The notes beneath the pieces are model-generated. The model did no database searches, was not told the DNA's origin, and saw only the letters and a program-made list of their open reading frames with translations. A program made the translations under genes and the position numbers. A stretch of 64,000 nt of DNA. Source: Pomphorhynchus laevis (lineage: Eukaryota; Acanthocephala; Palaeacanthocephala; Echinorhynchida; Pomphorhynchidae). Below are positions 33,007 to 44,860 of the stretch, one piece after another (position 1 is the first letter of the stretch; every line of letters begins with the position of its first letter). The stretch spans positions 1 through 64,000 of the forward strand of contig WNNJ02001190.1 of the NCBI GenBank assembly GCA_012934845.2, written 5' to 3'.

Positions 33007-34801
33007 GTGCGCAACCTCTGCAATAGATTGAAAATACATAAGCGAATAACATTTGAAGATGGTATTGCAAATTGCATCGGTAATCAACCAAAGCGTTTTT
33101 GGTCTTATGAGAAAGGTTCAAGGCTACTTCCCTATAATATAGCATTCATTACTTCAGGTGAATATGTTTATTCTACTGAGTCTGAAATTGCTGAATGCCT
33201 AGCGGACAGCTTCCATTCTCCATCGACTAATTGTTTCGGATATTTACTCTTTAAAATGGTATCCCATTCACAATATTACTCAGAATCTCGTTAAGCCAAT
33301 TAGTGCATCTGAAGTATTGCACCTAATCACTATGCTTGACCTATTTGGCTCTTCTGGTCCGGATGATATTTCACCTTACCTAATTAATGCGGTTGGACCT
33401 GCTGTAAGTAGTGTTTTAGCTCATATATTTTCATTTAGCCTGATCAATTCGTGGATTCCTGCAATATGGAAGTCTTCTATTGTTGTGCCAATCCCTAAAA
33501 ATAGCCAGCAACTTCTAGTTTAGATTTTCGCCCTATCAGTTTGACCAGTGTTCTCTCTAAGTTACTAGAACGAGTTATTGCCAAAAGGCTACTCGAGCAT
33601 CTAAACTTTAACAACATTTTTACTGATTATCAACACGATTCAGACAAGGCCGTTAATGTCTATCTAACTTGCTTACCGCGCGAGAGAGTTGGATGGAACT
33701 ACTAAGCTCAGGACTTTGTCTCGACGTCGTATTTATAGATTTTTCGAAGGCGTTTGATCGTGTTTCACATCAAGGTCTTGTGTCACTCTTAATTTACAAC
33801 GGCGTCCCTCGTGTGATCTGCTCTTGGATTGAAAATTTTATTTCATTGCGTACGTTTAAGGTAAGAGTTGGTGAGTCTTTACCTACAGAAAGAAGTATGT
33901 CGACAGGTGTCCCTCATTGTTCTGCATTATGCCCTCTATTATTCATCACGTTTCTAAACGATTTACTCTTACGTATTGAGAACACTCACTTGGCATTCGG
34001 TGATGATCTTAAAATTTCGACTGCTATACGAGATATTAATGACTGTAATTCTTTACAGGCAGACTTTGATCGAGTTTATGATTGGTGCCCCTCTACTGGA
34101 TTACATCTTAACGTTGATAAGTGTATACTTATGAGGATAAGTAAAAAATCCAGTAATTTTACATATCATATCGGCGATGTTCTTCTCACTGAAGTATCAC
34201 ATCATAGGGATTTAGGAATTATCGTGCAGACATCATTAAAAACTAAACTTAATAGTGAAAGAGCAATAAAAAGCGCTATTCGTGCACTATATATTGTAAA
34301 GAAATCATTCCTTAAGATTACAACTAATGTCTTTAGAAATTTGTTTAATACGTTGATTCGTCCGCATTTAGAGTATGCAATTCAGGCTTATTTCCCGTCA
34401 CCAAACAAGAAAAAACAAATATTGAGTCAGTCCTAAGGCGAGGTTCTCGTTTATGTTCGAATGCGAGAGTGGATTACGCATCTCGATTAGATTTGCTAAG
34501 AATTCAACCGATGTCATCACGATTTTTGTTTCTTGACTTGATAGGAATGTATTCGCTTGTACACCGGTTGGACGGTTATCCGAGTGGTTCGATCACATTA
34601 CGTTCATTGATTTTGATAGGTCACAGCAAAACTGTCTATAAAACAATACATGGTAGGTATCCAAAATGCTGGAGACTGTCGCACAGGGTACTTAATATGT
34701 GGAATTCTCTGCCTGATGAAATTGCTTCCGCCCGGAGTCTGCATTTGTTCAAAAAATTATTAAAGACATGGATCATCAAGAAGACGAGAAACGAGACATA
34801 G
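33007..34801 (+). pseudogene. CR1-like LINE ORF2: reverse transcriptase and C-terminus
   Basis: The RT fingers occur in pieces (33007-33523), with GPDDISPYLI near 33358 and PIPKNSQQ near 33500. The long frame 33669-34436 (255 codons) holds VVFIDFSKAFDRVSH, TGVPHCSALCPLL (usually G-V-P-Q-G-S-x-L-G-P) and AFGDDLKIS, a palm F-G-D-D where A-D-D is usual. The tail (34469-34801) has RLDLLRIQPMSSRFLFLDL and RLSHRVLNMWNSLPDEI. The QG-to-HC and G-to-C changes in the GVPQGSVLGP motif predict loss of activity. A frame change near 34434 separates the two parts. Confidence 0.88.
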
Positions 34802-34945
34802 ACATATTTGCAGTGATTTGTATTTTTTTGCTTGTTGACTTCTTTTTCGTCGTTTCTTATTTTTTAGATTTATTATTTTTTTGTAAACAGTGAACAGGCA
34901 AAATTGCCTTATGGCTAAGCCTTTAAGAATAATAAAATAATAATA

Positions 34946-36840
34946 AACGGTGTTGGATTTAATGGTTGAAGCACGTCAGGGAGATTGGTTGGTGTATATG
35001 AATGGGCAGATTATTCAACGAGAGAGGATCAGGCACAAGGGAGAAGCGGGAGCCAAAAGAGATAGAGTAGTTCGGGACATGTAATATAAGGGAACTACGG
35101 AAAATCAAGAAACAGTAAACAGAACAAGAATTATCAAGAAATGAAGGTTGAGAAATGAAGGAGTATGAAAAGCTACAAGTCTAAAAGCATATGAAAAGTT
35201 ACAAGGCGAAAAACAATGAGAAGAAGACGAATTTGAACACGACAATAAATGGTAGGCAAATTGAGAGAATCAAGATGGTGGGATGTATGATCAAAACGAC
35301 GAAGACGAAGGAAAATTCGGATGGCTGCGTTTACGATGTGTTTAGGGAAGAATAGTGGATTCATGTGTGTTGAAAATGTAGACTAAGACAGTATTCAATT
35401 TTTGAGAAAATGAGAGAATATATGAAATTCATACAAGAAGGGACATTGATCAATCAATGAAATTTGATGGAGATTGCGGATAATCAAGTAGATGAGCGAA
35501 AGAAAGTGTTTAAAGTTAAGAGAGGGTACAAGGGGCATATGAGTGTAAGGGGACTAAATTAGAAAGCTTAGACTGTAGATAAGAAAAAAATCATTATGAT
35601 TTATGTGACAAGGGGTAGATGATAGTAAAATAATTGAGATAAAAAAACATTATGATTTATGTGACAAGGGGTAGATGATAGTAAAATAATTAAGATTTTC
35701 AAATGAGATTAAGAGTTGAAAGAGGACTCGAGTTGATTTCGCCAAAGTAGAGTACGTTTAGTACGCATAAGAATGAGATGGAAACGGCGGAGAGAAAGGT
35801 AGAATTACGGAAATTTGGAGTGAGTTTGGAGAACGTTTTACAACGCGATTAAACACACGAAATGAATGATGGAGTCTACGCGTAGAAAGAATATAGTCGA
35901 AATCGAACAATGGAGAATGATGCAAGCGCTGAAACCTCGGGGTCGATTAAGCAGAAGGTGATTGAGGATAGTCGTAAGTTCATAATCAAACATAATGCAA
36001 AGATCAAGAGGAAGATAGTTAAGTGGAAGTGGAGAGTGAAGAACCGAGTAAGGTTGCACAGTGAATAAGGATATCAAGAAGTTTCTAGGGTCGACTTGGA
36101 GTAGCTAATGTTGGAGGCGGAGTTGAGGATATGGATGATTAAGAGTATGGGTGTCAAGGAAATGATCAGACACATTTGATCAGTAATTGACAGGGAGGTA
36201 TATGCATTAAAGTATTTGGAAACAACAATGATGTTAAGAGCACTGCCGAGAATAAGAGTGGGGCTTGTTGAAAGTAATTTTTAATACAAATCATAAAGAA
36301 GGTTAGTTAGAGTGATAGAGTCATAGTCATCAAGGCGATCAAGACAAACGCTAAAGTCATCGGGAACAAAATAAGGAGTATAAGAAAATAAAGAGTGAGA
36401 AATAAGATCTGCAAGCTCGCTAAGGGACATACGTTAGGGTGTAGCCGAGCCTTGACTGTATGCAATCACAATTTACAGAAGGAAATGAGTTGAAGATCTG
36501 CCTATGAGCAATTCGAACGAAGTATAACGGATGTTAGCGTTAATTTTACGTAGAGACGTTAAGTGACGAACAATGCAACAATACCGCCATGGTTACAATC
36601 AGTAAATGTTGAAGAGACAACTGGACGGGCGGATTCAACTAGAGAACAATCAAAGCGACATTGACGACGAATATCAAGATTGTCAGTGTGTCAAGATTCG
36701 GTAATGCAGAGAATATCGATAGATAATTTATTGAAAATATCAAGGAGCAGATAAGCTCTATGAAGAATGAAGGGAGTGTTAAAAAGACTAAGACGAAAAT
36801 ACGTTCAAAAGCGAGATCGGCTAGCAAATAAAACTTGGGG
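34946..36840 (-). mobile_element. Strongly degenerate L2-like LINE copy
   Basis: Minus-strand sequence matching the better-preserved element at 44720-45640. For example GGCGAAAAACAATGAGAAGAAGACGAATTTGAACACGACAATAAATGG at about 35205-35250 recurs with few changes at 45068-45113. Further on it keeps only short frames (62-79 codons) with decayed motifs, and the endonuclease region can just be recognised by its GAT/GAA-rich antisense. A 65-bp direct duplication occurs at about 35580-35690 (AAATCATTATGATTTATGTG). It is an old copy. Confidence 0.65.
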
Positions 36841-37640
36841 AGAGACGAAACGCCATCGGATTTTTGGCCTTGTGCGTACTAGGTCATTTATTTAAAATTA
36901 GCTCCAAGACAAGTGTGGTATAGCGTTGATTGCATTTTTGGATTGTCTGTTTTGGCTTATTAGAAATCTTTAAGTACTTAAATTTTATAAAATTTCTTCA
37001 AAGGACATATGGTCAACACCTGGCCCGTTTGCCGGATCCGGCCCTCCGATAAAACTTGGAAGCTTATATATTGATAGATCATGTTTCTTTTAATTTCCAG
37101 CCTTTTAAGTTTAGAAGAATTAATGTATGCCCGTTGAAGTGTCCGAGCTTGCTTATCTATGCTTTATAGCATTGAAATTTTAAAATAAATCTCTAATGTT
37201 TGCGATAATATGAATGAATGTATAAATTTGTAAATATTCATTGATTTCTTACAAATACACATCAAAATGAACAACTTAAGATATTCGTTGATTTCACAGA
37301 ATCATATTTTTATTGAATTTATTTTCAATATTTCAACGGAATATATCTGTTATCATCAAAAATATTTAATTTTATTTATTTTAACTCTTAGTTTTTTCAA
37401 TTAAATAATTGAAATATTTTCAAATTTTTACATATTTTTAATAATTTTTTCAGTTCTAGTACAATTAAATATCCTTCGATTAAAAATTATATTTTTATAT
37501 TTATTTTTATATTTTATAAGTTCATTGCTAGTTTTGGTTTGTTTGTCAAAATCAAAAAATTAACTTAAATGAACTTATATATTTTATCAAATGAACATAT
37601 ATACACTTTAATTAATTATTATTATTAATATAGCGGATAA
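36841..37640. other. AT-rich DNA without a supported gene
   Basis: Mostly A/T runs. I see no ORF with recognisable motifs and no repeat boundary. Confidence 0.4.
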
Positions 37641-37649
37641 GATTATTAA

Positions 37650-39718
37650 GATTGGGGGTGTTAGGCCAATAGGTGTATGTGAGGTAGTGAGGCGTATTGT
37701 ATGTAAAGCCATACTTGAGGTAATTCGACGGGGATATTCAGGAAGCTGCGGGGTGCGACCAATTATCAGCATCACAACGAGGTGGAATTGAGTACGCCAT
37801 TAGCTCAATTCGTGAAACGTATTGTCATTCCGAGGATTGTTGCGTCCTTGCCGTCGACGCTTCGAACGCATTCAACGCATTAAATCGCGCAGTATCACTC
37901 CATAATATTCAATATGTTTGCCCATCGCTATCAAACACTTTGAATAATATTCACTCGAGGCCTACACAACTCGTTCTTGGTGGGTCCAGCTTATTCTCAT
38001 CCGAAGGATTCACTCAAGGCGATCCATTGGCAATGGTCGCTTTCTCAATGGCATCGCTGCCACTCATCGATATAATTGCACATGAAGTACCTGGTATAAA
38101 TCAAAAATGTTTCGCGGATGATGCGAATTTTGCTGGAAAACCTCAAGATCTAGTTCAGGTGTGGAATATTCTAAAGTGCATGGGACCAAAATTTGGATAT
38201 TATGTAAATGCTTCTAAGACCAAAGTCTTAGTTCACAACGTAAATCAATACAATCTGTTTCCCGATGATATTACTTGCAAGTCCATAGATGGAATCACTG
38301 TTCTTGGAGTTCCTATTGGGTTGGTCGATTTCGTTTCTTCTGCTACAAAAGTGAAGTTTGATCATTTGGGCTCGTTGTACTCGCGATTGGCAGAGGTTGC
38401 CTCAATTGACCCTCATGCTGCTCACTCATGTCTAACAAAATCTCTACAGTTTAAGTTGACACATTATATGAGATCCGTGATATGCAATGAAGTTGAAACA
38501 GAATCAGTAAGTATTGCTTTAAGAGAGCGATTACTTCCCACACTTCTCGGACGCAATCTCTCGGACGAAATGATTTCAATGGTAACACTTCCACTTAAGA
38601 TGGGTGGCATGGGTATCAGTGATCCGGGGATTACATGCGTCCTTGAGTTTAATTGCGCGAATATGCTTCTAAATACATATGAGTCGGGCTTACTTGGTGA
38701 TTCGTTTTATCGTTATCAAACTGAAGTGCTTCGGGGGATATCAGAAACTTGGAGTGTCTTTTTCAGAGATCTGAAACAACAAGTCAAACACAGAATTGAT
38801 CACTTAACCAATAATTGTATCGAGCATGCGTCACATGCAGGGGCTTTGTCTTGGCTAAGTATCCTGCCCATTAAGTCTGAAGATTATCACTTGACTCGAA
38901 GGGAATTTACAGATGCTGTAGCCTCGAGATACGGTTGGACACCAACAGATGTCAAACAGGACTGCATTTGCGGTGCCAAGATGGACATTCGTCATGCAAT
39001 GTCGTGCAAACGAGGAGGCTTTCCCAGTATCAGACATAATATTGTAAGGGATAGTATAGCTCATTCGCTTGCAGGATGCTCTTTTGGTGTTGAAGTCGAG
39101 CCACCGCTTTCCATCGTTCCACCGAGTGTTAAATTCGAAGTTTCTACAACAACTCGTGACACCGCTGCCAGACTGGATATTGCTTGCACCGGCCTCAATG
39201 ACAATCGTTTCGAGCGCACGTTTTTTGACGTGAGTATTTTCTCTATACATGCTCCATCGTATGTCGAAAAGAGTCCTGCAGCAGCATTTCGTTATCACGA
39301 GAACCGTAAAGATGCAAAATTTTGTGAAAGAGTTAAAACGGTCGATCAGGGAAGATTCATACCCCTAATTTTCTCCTCTTCTGGTGGGATCGGTAACAAA
39401 GCAATTTCAACTATCAAGACGATAGTATCCGCAACAACACGACGGTCCTCAGATTGCTATGCAGACATAATCGCTCGCTTGCATTCCAAAATATCAATTG
39501 TGATTGCTCGCTCAGCATCAGCAAGCCTGCGATTGCCGAGATCAACCAGCCACTCGCCGATATATATCAAGCCGACATCGGACGCTTGATTGGAGGCATA
39601 AGGTGGTCATTAAGATGAAACTACAACAATTGAATTAAGGATTTGTACGTTTGAACTGAAGGCCCATTTGCGGGAACCAATTTTGTACAATTTAAATAAA
39701 TGAATTATTGTTAAAAAA
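37650..39718 (+). mobile_element. LINE with restriction-like endonuclease (R2-superclade-like), 5'-truncated
   Basis: Begins inside the RT (GVRPIGVCEVVRRIVCKA near 37655) and ends after a short 3' UTR with the terminal repeat GTTAAAAAAATTATTAATA near 39720. A single frameshift near 37735 separates the first 30 codons from the long frame. The nearby fragment at 40215-40280 (GGCCCGTTTACGGGAACC) resembles this element's 3' UTR (GGCCCATTTGCGGGAACC), so a related truncated copy follows. Confidence 0.85.
37738..39590 (+). CDS. RT/restriction-like endonuclease polyprotein (C-terminal, about 617 codons open)
   Basis: The open frame extends upstream of the first candidate start (TTG at 37940) to at least 37738, so it is a continuing ORF rather than a true start. 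RT motifs: CVLAVDASNAFNALNR (about 37846), EGFTQGDPLAM (about 38005) and CFADDANF (about 38107), an intact A-D-D palm. A thumb-like region follows, with LPLKMGGMGISDP near 38595. The C-terminal zinc motif CICGAKMDIRHAMSC is followed by RHNIVRDSIA, then a PD-(D/E)XK-like signature RLDIACTG ... FFDVSIF, and a closing FIPLIFSSSGGIG. This zinc-plus-nuclease order is that of the R2/NeSL/CRE/HERO LINEs, which nick a specific target site. The catalytic residues look intact, and it is the best-preserved transposon gene in the window. Confidence 0.85.
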
Positions 39719-39719
39719 A

Positions 39720-40289
39720 TTATTAATATAGCGAAGATTATTATAATAGCGAAGATTCAAGCGAATTTCACTCAAACTCCTTACAGCGAGTGCATTCGTT
39801 ATTTACGCTGTAAAGTGTCATTCTCGCTGGTAAAATTATCGTCCATGTGTGTAAGGGCCGCTCGTTCAACACGGAGACACCCCGTTTTCCAAACCGGATC
39901 TTCTAGTCTTGAAGAGCAAGGAAATCCCTGAGTCTCATGTGTTATACTTATTATTTGTACCTGAAAAGTAAATTTCGGACCCATTCGAGGGTAAACCATT
40001 ACAATGTAATTTGTTTTCAATCAAAAATTACTATTAAAATTATTATTATTATTCTTACAAGGCTTAGCCATTGCTGTTCCAAACCTATTAATCTTATGAC
40101 AGCCCACCACAGCGAGTTTTGCGCTGTGATCGAAGTCTAATTATGTTTTCTTCACTATGTCTGCGAATGCCGCGATCAAGTAGAAGACATCCGATCTTTC
40201 CCGACAATAAATCTCATTTATAGGCCCGTTTACGGGAACCTAATTTCTGTAAAATTTACTTTTCTTTTTCAATAAAGTTATTATTCAAA
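39720..40289. other. Patchwork of LINE 3'-end scraps
   Basis: Contains ACAAGGCTTAGCCAT near 40058 (CR1 3'-tail scrap, minus) and the GGCCCGTTTACGGGAACC block with AATAAAG near 40218-40275 (3' UTR of the RLE-type LINE, plus). ORFs of 67-73 codons here show no motif. Confidence 0.55.
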
Positions 40290-41035
40290 AAAGGCTTAGC
40301 CATAAGGCTATTTTGCCTGATCACAGTTAAAAATAATAATAAAACTAAAAAAATAAGAAACGAAGAAAAAGAAGTCAACAAGCAAAAAAATACAAATCAC
40401 TGCAAATATGTCTATGTCTCGTTTCTCGTCTTCTTGATGATCCATGTCTTTAATAATTTTTTGAACAAATGCAGACTCCGGGCGGAAGCAATTTCATCAG
40501 GCAGAGAATTCCACATATTAAGTACCCTGTGCGACAGTCTCCAGCATTTTGGATACCTACCATGTATTGTTTTATAGACAGTTTTGCTGTGACCTATCAA
40601 AATCGATGAACGTAATGTGATCGAACCTCTCGGATAACCGTCCAACCGGTGTACAAGCGCATACGTTCCTATCAAGTCAAGAAACAAAAATCGTGATGAC
40701 ATCGGTTGAATTCTTAGCAAATCTAATCGAGATGCGTAATCCACTCTCGCATTCGAACATAAACGAGAACCTCGCCTTAGGACTGACTCAATATTTGTTT
40801 TTTCTTGTTTGGTGACGGGAAATAAGCCAGAATTGCATACTCTAAATGCGGACGAATCAACGTATTAAACAAATTTCCAAAGACATTAGTTGTAATCTTA
40901 AGGAATGATTTCTTTACAATATATAGTGCACGAATAGCGCTTTTTATTGCTCTTTCACTATTAAGTTTAGTTTTTAATGATGCCTGCACGATAATTCCTA
41001 AATCCCTATGATGTGATACTTCAGTGAAGTATCAC
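40290..41035 (-). mobile_element. CR1-like LINE, 5'-truncated copy
   Basis: Reverse complement of 34195-34935, almost identical by eye (one or two differences per 70-100 bases, e.g. MYSLV versus TYALV in the protein). It retains the RT C-terminus and 3' UTR only. The truncation point at about 41025-41050 is flanked by a repeat of TGAAGTATCACAC. Confidence 0.92.
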
Positions 41036-41050
41036 ACTGAAGTATCACAC

Positions 41051-42060
41051 TTACATCTCACTGAAGTCGAATCGCACTTGAGTTTCTTCAAATTTATATT
41101 TGAAAACATTTTAACGTTTCTTTCGCATGTGTTGAGCACATTTTCGTGATTATAGAATCTCACACTAAGTAGATACAAATTTTCTTATTTTGGTTTCTTT
41201 TATCTCGATTTAGATAATCTCTCTATTTTCTGAATTAACTCCATAATTGAATTAAAATACATTTTTAATTATCATCCTACAGTATACGAAATGAAGGGTC
41301 TGTTTGGTTGTGTAGAGCAAGTAAATGCGAATATGTGATCCTCATTTGTGAAATAATAATGTGAAATAATAAAAGAAACTTGATCTTCGTTGCTTTGATC
41401 TTACCTTTACATTCAAACTACAATATGTTTTGCTAATGAGAATGACAATTTGAATTCTTACAACGATTTTTTTTCTCTAGTTTTGCCATTATAATCTAAA
41501 TGTGTTAAATTTGACCATGAGCGATTCTCGAAATTTTATTAATAATTCTCCTAGTTTTTTTGAATTAGTGCTTAAAATTACCGCCGGATGAAAGTTTGGT
41601 TGAGCAACATATCAATTAAATTCTTCCGTTTGTATTCTATATATAGAATGTCATCATTTGCCAAAGACTATTGTTTTCTGAAGAGGTCAATCGCATTGGC
41701 GAAGATTCAAAATTAATACTATTTTTCTTATTCTTCCTCGGAGAAAGAGCCAACTAATCATTGACTATATACAAACAAATCTGGCCTAAATACATTAATA
41801 AAATCATGAGCCACGCGTTAAAAAATACATATGTTAATGGAGTGTTGACTTATTCGACTTAGTCATTATTAAGGATTATGTAGTTCAACATTTTAATAAA
41901 GTTCGCTATTTGATTTCTATCGAATTTTCAATATTTGAAATCTGCATCTGAAAAATCTTAACAAGGACATAACGACATTATTATATTTGGCTTTATATAG
42001 ATCATATTCTGCTTTTGCATTTTGTGAAAAATACTTTCGGCTAACTATTTAAAAAAATAT
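41051..42060. other. AT-rich intergenic DNA
   Basis: No ORF with motifs and no RNA signal. Microsatellite-like TATATATAG near 41638 only. Confidence 0.4.
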
Positions 42061-42808
42061 GTTTCTAACGTGGCAAATGCGTGCCATCTCACGCTTACAT
42101 GACCACAACAAAAATGTAAATCATGTGTCGAGAAGGTGTGAGCGGATGAGGTGTTTGAATGTGATAAAGGAGGGAGCGCGGCGGACGTCGAGAGTGAGTT
42201 GATTCCAGGCGAGTGAGGCGGCGACGAGGAAGGACCGGAGACCGTAGTTGTTACAGCAATTGGGAACGTGGAGTAAAAGGGAATTACGGGAACGCAGCGA
42301 TAGCGAGGTGGGGCGAGTGTCGTCTAAGAAAGGAAAGTTTGATGAACGAAGGGGAGCCGACAGCGATGAGACGAAAAGTTACGAGAAGAAGGCGGAGTTT
42401 AATACGGATGTGGATGGTGGGCAGGAGAGTTGGGCAAGATATGTGGATATGTGGTCGAAACGACGGAGACGAAAGAGTACTCGCACGGCGGAGTTGATTA
42501 TTCGTTGTAGGATTAGGATGATGGTATTGGAGAATTGGCGAAAAGGCTAAGGCAGTAATCGATTTTAGGAAAAAGAAGCGATGAAACAAGACACATACAA
42601 GAACGGAAGTCGAGAAGGGGGCGGATAGGGCAGATTTCACGGAGAATTAAGTTAGACGAGCGGACCTTGTCACGGACAAAGGGTTTAAGGGAAAGGCGAT
42701 CATCGAAATGGAAGCCTAAGAAAGTGAGATTGTGGACTATGGGGATGACTGATGAGGCAAAATTTACAGTGGGATGAGATATGTTTGTTTGACGGGGGAG
42801 CAACCACA

Positions 42809-44143
42809 TTATTTTGGACTTGTCGGGTTTATAACGAGATGGAGATGGGAGAGAAGTTTGTAGATAGAAGAAAGACAGTTGGAGGCAAGAATGCCGATAT
42901 CGTAAATGCGATGTGCGGGTGCATGAGCATATATGATGATGTCATCGGCGTTTTGCATGACGTTTAAGGAGTAAGGTTTGATAAACAAAGAGAGATTGCC
43001 AAGCAGAAGAGAGAAAATCAGGGGACCTAGGACAGCACCTTTTGGGACCCCGCAAAAGATAGGCATGTAAGAGGAGGATGATGATGAATTAGAACAGACG
43101 CGAAAGGAACGGTCGGATAGATATGAGGCGAACCATGCTACGGAGGAAGAAGAAAAGCCGTAATAATAACGAAGGCGAGAAAGGAGGACGGAGTGGTCGA
43201 CAATGTCGAATGCGGAGGAGAGGTCGAGGGAGATGAGAACACTATATAGAGCCTTGTCTCGAGAAATGAGTAAGTCGTTGTAAACTTTCATGCAGGCGAT
43301 TTCTGTGGAGTGATTAGAGCGGAAAGCGGATTGGAAAGGATGGTACTGATTGGATGAGGAGAGATAAGCGTTGATCTGTATTAAGATGATGCGTTCTAAG
43401 AGCTTAGAAATAGTAGAGAGTACTGAAATGGGACGATAGCTAGAAGGAAGAGAGGGGTCGAGCGATTGTTTCTTAAGGAGGGTACGAACGATTGCAGATT
43501 TCCAGTGTGAAGGGAAGATACGACTGCGGATGGACGAGTTAAACAAGGGTGTGAGAAACGGGGATATCGACGAACATATTGATTTTAATATGTGAGTAGG
43601 CAGGGGATCGGCAGGTGAGGTTTTGTTGGGCAAGGACATGAGGACATATGATACTTCTGTAGGTGAGACAGGGAGAAGATGAAAGAGTTCCGGAAGGATG
43701 AGGCTAGGCGAGGCAGAGTGGGATAGGAGGGAGACTGGGTGTGAGAGAGAGCAACATGGATACTTTAGTCTGGATAAATGACGAATAATCATGGGCATTG
43801 ATGTTGCACGGCGAAGAGGAACGAGCCAGGATAAAGTAAAAGTATGCCAGAGAGTCTTTGAGTTGAATGAAGTGATGATTTTATGCTGGCAGAAGGAGTT
43901 GCATTTGGTACATAGTAGGTTGAGATGAGACCGGCGAAGAGCAAGATAGGAATCACGGTAAGACGGAGTGATCGAGCGGAAATCACTTCTGAGAGAGCGG
44001 TGATAGACTCGAAAAGCATGGGGGAATCGACGCTTTGAGAGTAGGCATTGGATGTCAAACCATGGGGCACGGTGCAAGCGACGGTGTGGGTAAGATTTGA
44101 TGGGTAAGATAAGATCGAGAGTGGATGTGACTTCAGAGTCCAA
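42809..44143 (-). CDS. L2-like LINE reverse transcriptase (444-codon open frame)
   Basis: From the N-terminus: RTE/CR1-type linker HRAPWFDIQCLLSKRRF (about residue 22), a PADPLPTHILKSI block (about 180), SSYRPISVLSTISKLLERII (about 236), ISLDLSSAFDIVDHSVLL (about 305), CGVPKGAVLGPLIFSLLL (about 368) and the palm QNADDIIIYAHAP (about 402), with an intact A-D-D. The GVPQG glutamine is Lys. The frame breaks at 42809, after which NPTSPK runs into a second frame (42513-42809, WLLPRQTN ... FLGFHFDDRLSLKPFV). It copies LINE RNA at a nicked target. One indel away from a longer ORF2. Confidence 0.88.
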   Translation of the reverse strand: MDSEVTSTLDLILPIKSYPHRRLHRAPWFDIQCLLSKRRFPHAFRVYHRSLRSDFRSITPSYRDSYLALRRSHLNLLCTKCNSFCQHKIITSFNSKTLWHTFTLSWLVPLRRATSMPMIIRHLSRLKYPCCSLSHPVSLLSHSASPSLILPELFHLLPVSPTEVSYVLMSLPNKTSPADPLPTHILKSICSSISPFLTPLFNSSIRSRIFPSHWKSAIVRTLLKKQSLDPSLPSSYRPISVLSTISKLLERIILIQINAYLSSSNQYHPFQSAFRSNHSTEIACMKVYNDLLISRDKALYSVLISLDLSSAFDIVDHSVLLSRLRYYYGFSSSSVAWFASYLSDRSFRVCSNSSSSSSYMPIFCGVPKGAVLGPLIFSLLLGNLSLFIKPYSLNVMQNADDIIIYAHAPAHRIYDIGILASNCLSSIYKLLSHLHLVINPTSPK

Positions 44144-44175
44144 AAGAAAGGCGAGATCGTGAGGAGATTAATATG

Positions 44176-44667
44176 TTATTGTGGGATAGGATAGAGACGA
44201 TTTGAGTAAGGCAGAGCGGAGAAGGGAGAGGTCAATATTACTCCAAGGGCAACGTAGAATTGTAGTTGTGTGAGGAGGGTGTGGTTGTGAGTGAGATCAA
44301 TATTGACGAGAAAGTGATAGGATAGACCAGGATCAGAGATGGACAGTGAGGTGTATGCAGCAAAATGATCGGGGACAGCTATGATGTCGAGTGCCCCACC
44401 AAGTATATGTGTGGGGGCAGTGGAGATTAGTTTGTAATTGTAGTTGGATAGAATGTTGATGAACCGGATGGAATCCGTGGAAGAGGGGCGGTCTAGGCGG
44501 ATATTGAAGTCGCCTGGAACGAGTGAAGGGATTGAGTACAAAGAACAATGAGAAAGGAGGTCAGCGAGTTCGGTAAATATTAAGGACGTAGGAGCTGATG
44601 AACCAGGACTGTATACAACTGCGAGATCTATAGTGATCGGGTCTGAAGAATTACAAGCATTTGCCAC
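44176..44667 (-). pseudogene. L2-like LINE APE endonuclease, C-terminal half
   Basis: Contains LAVVYSPGSS, VPGDFNIRLDRPSS (DFN motif, about residue 51), THILGGALDIIAV and SDPGLSYHFLVNI where the catalytic S-D-H is changed to S-Y-H. The frame stops before the RT N-terminus and lies in a different frame from the 444-codon RT. It is the front of the same ORF2. Confidence 0.8.
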
Positions 44668-44860
44668 TTTAAAATAAATCCTTTTTTAAGTGAGAAATTT
44701 AAAAGAGCGAGGACTGAAATTGGGATTGATTTTTAATAATAATACAAATTTATTTAATGTGGCAAATGCGTTCAAGCTGTACGCTTACAAGTCCACAAAA
44801 AAAATGAGAAAGTCAAGCAGATAAATTGTTAAAATGGGATCGGATTTGTCGTTTGAAACA

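Larger units (their letters stand above)
30790..34945 (+). mobile_element. CR1-like LINE, nearly full length, inactivated
   Basis: ORF1 pieces at 30811-31827, APE endonuclease at 31881-32744, RT at about 33007-34436, C-terminal module to 34801, and a 3' UTR ending in GGCAAAATTGCCTTATGGCTAAGCC and ATAATAATAA repeats near 34945. The A/T-rich short-repeat 3' end and the RT sequence fit the CR1/L2 superfamily. Stops and frameshifts break both ORFs. A 5'-truncated copy of the same family, nearly identical over its length, sits inverted at 40290-41035. Confidence 0.9.
42065..44690 (-). mobile_element. L2/CR1-like LINE, 5'-truncated, RT well preserved
   Basis: Minus-strand element. The 3' end is at 42065-42090 (GTGGCAAATGCGTGCCA). 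The interior has a 444-codon RT frame, an endonuclease C-terminal piece (44667-44176) and a shifted RT tail (42809-42284). The 5' end at about 44690 meets the 3' end of a second copy (44720). Copies at 44720-46940 and 34946-36840 belong to the same family. Confidence 0.85.

Noticed and set aside
38855-39298. 147-codon minus-strand ORF
   Set aside because: Complete shadow of the RT/endonuclease frame on the plus strand.
42213-42550. Plus-strand Arg/Gly-rich ORFs of 94-100 codons
   Set aside because: They are antisense to the L2-like RT tail and have the composition expected of reverse-complemented coding DNA.
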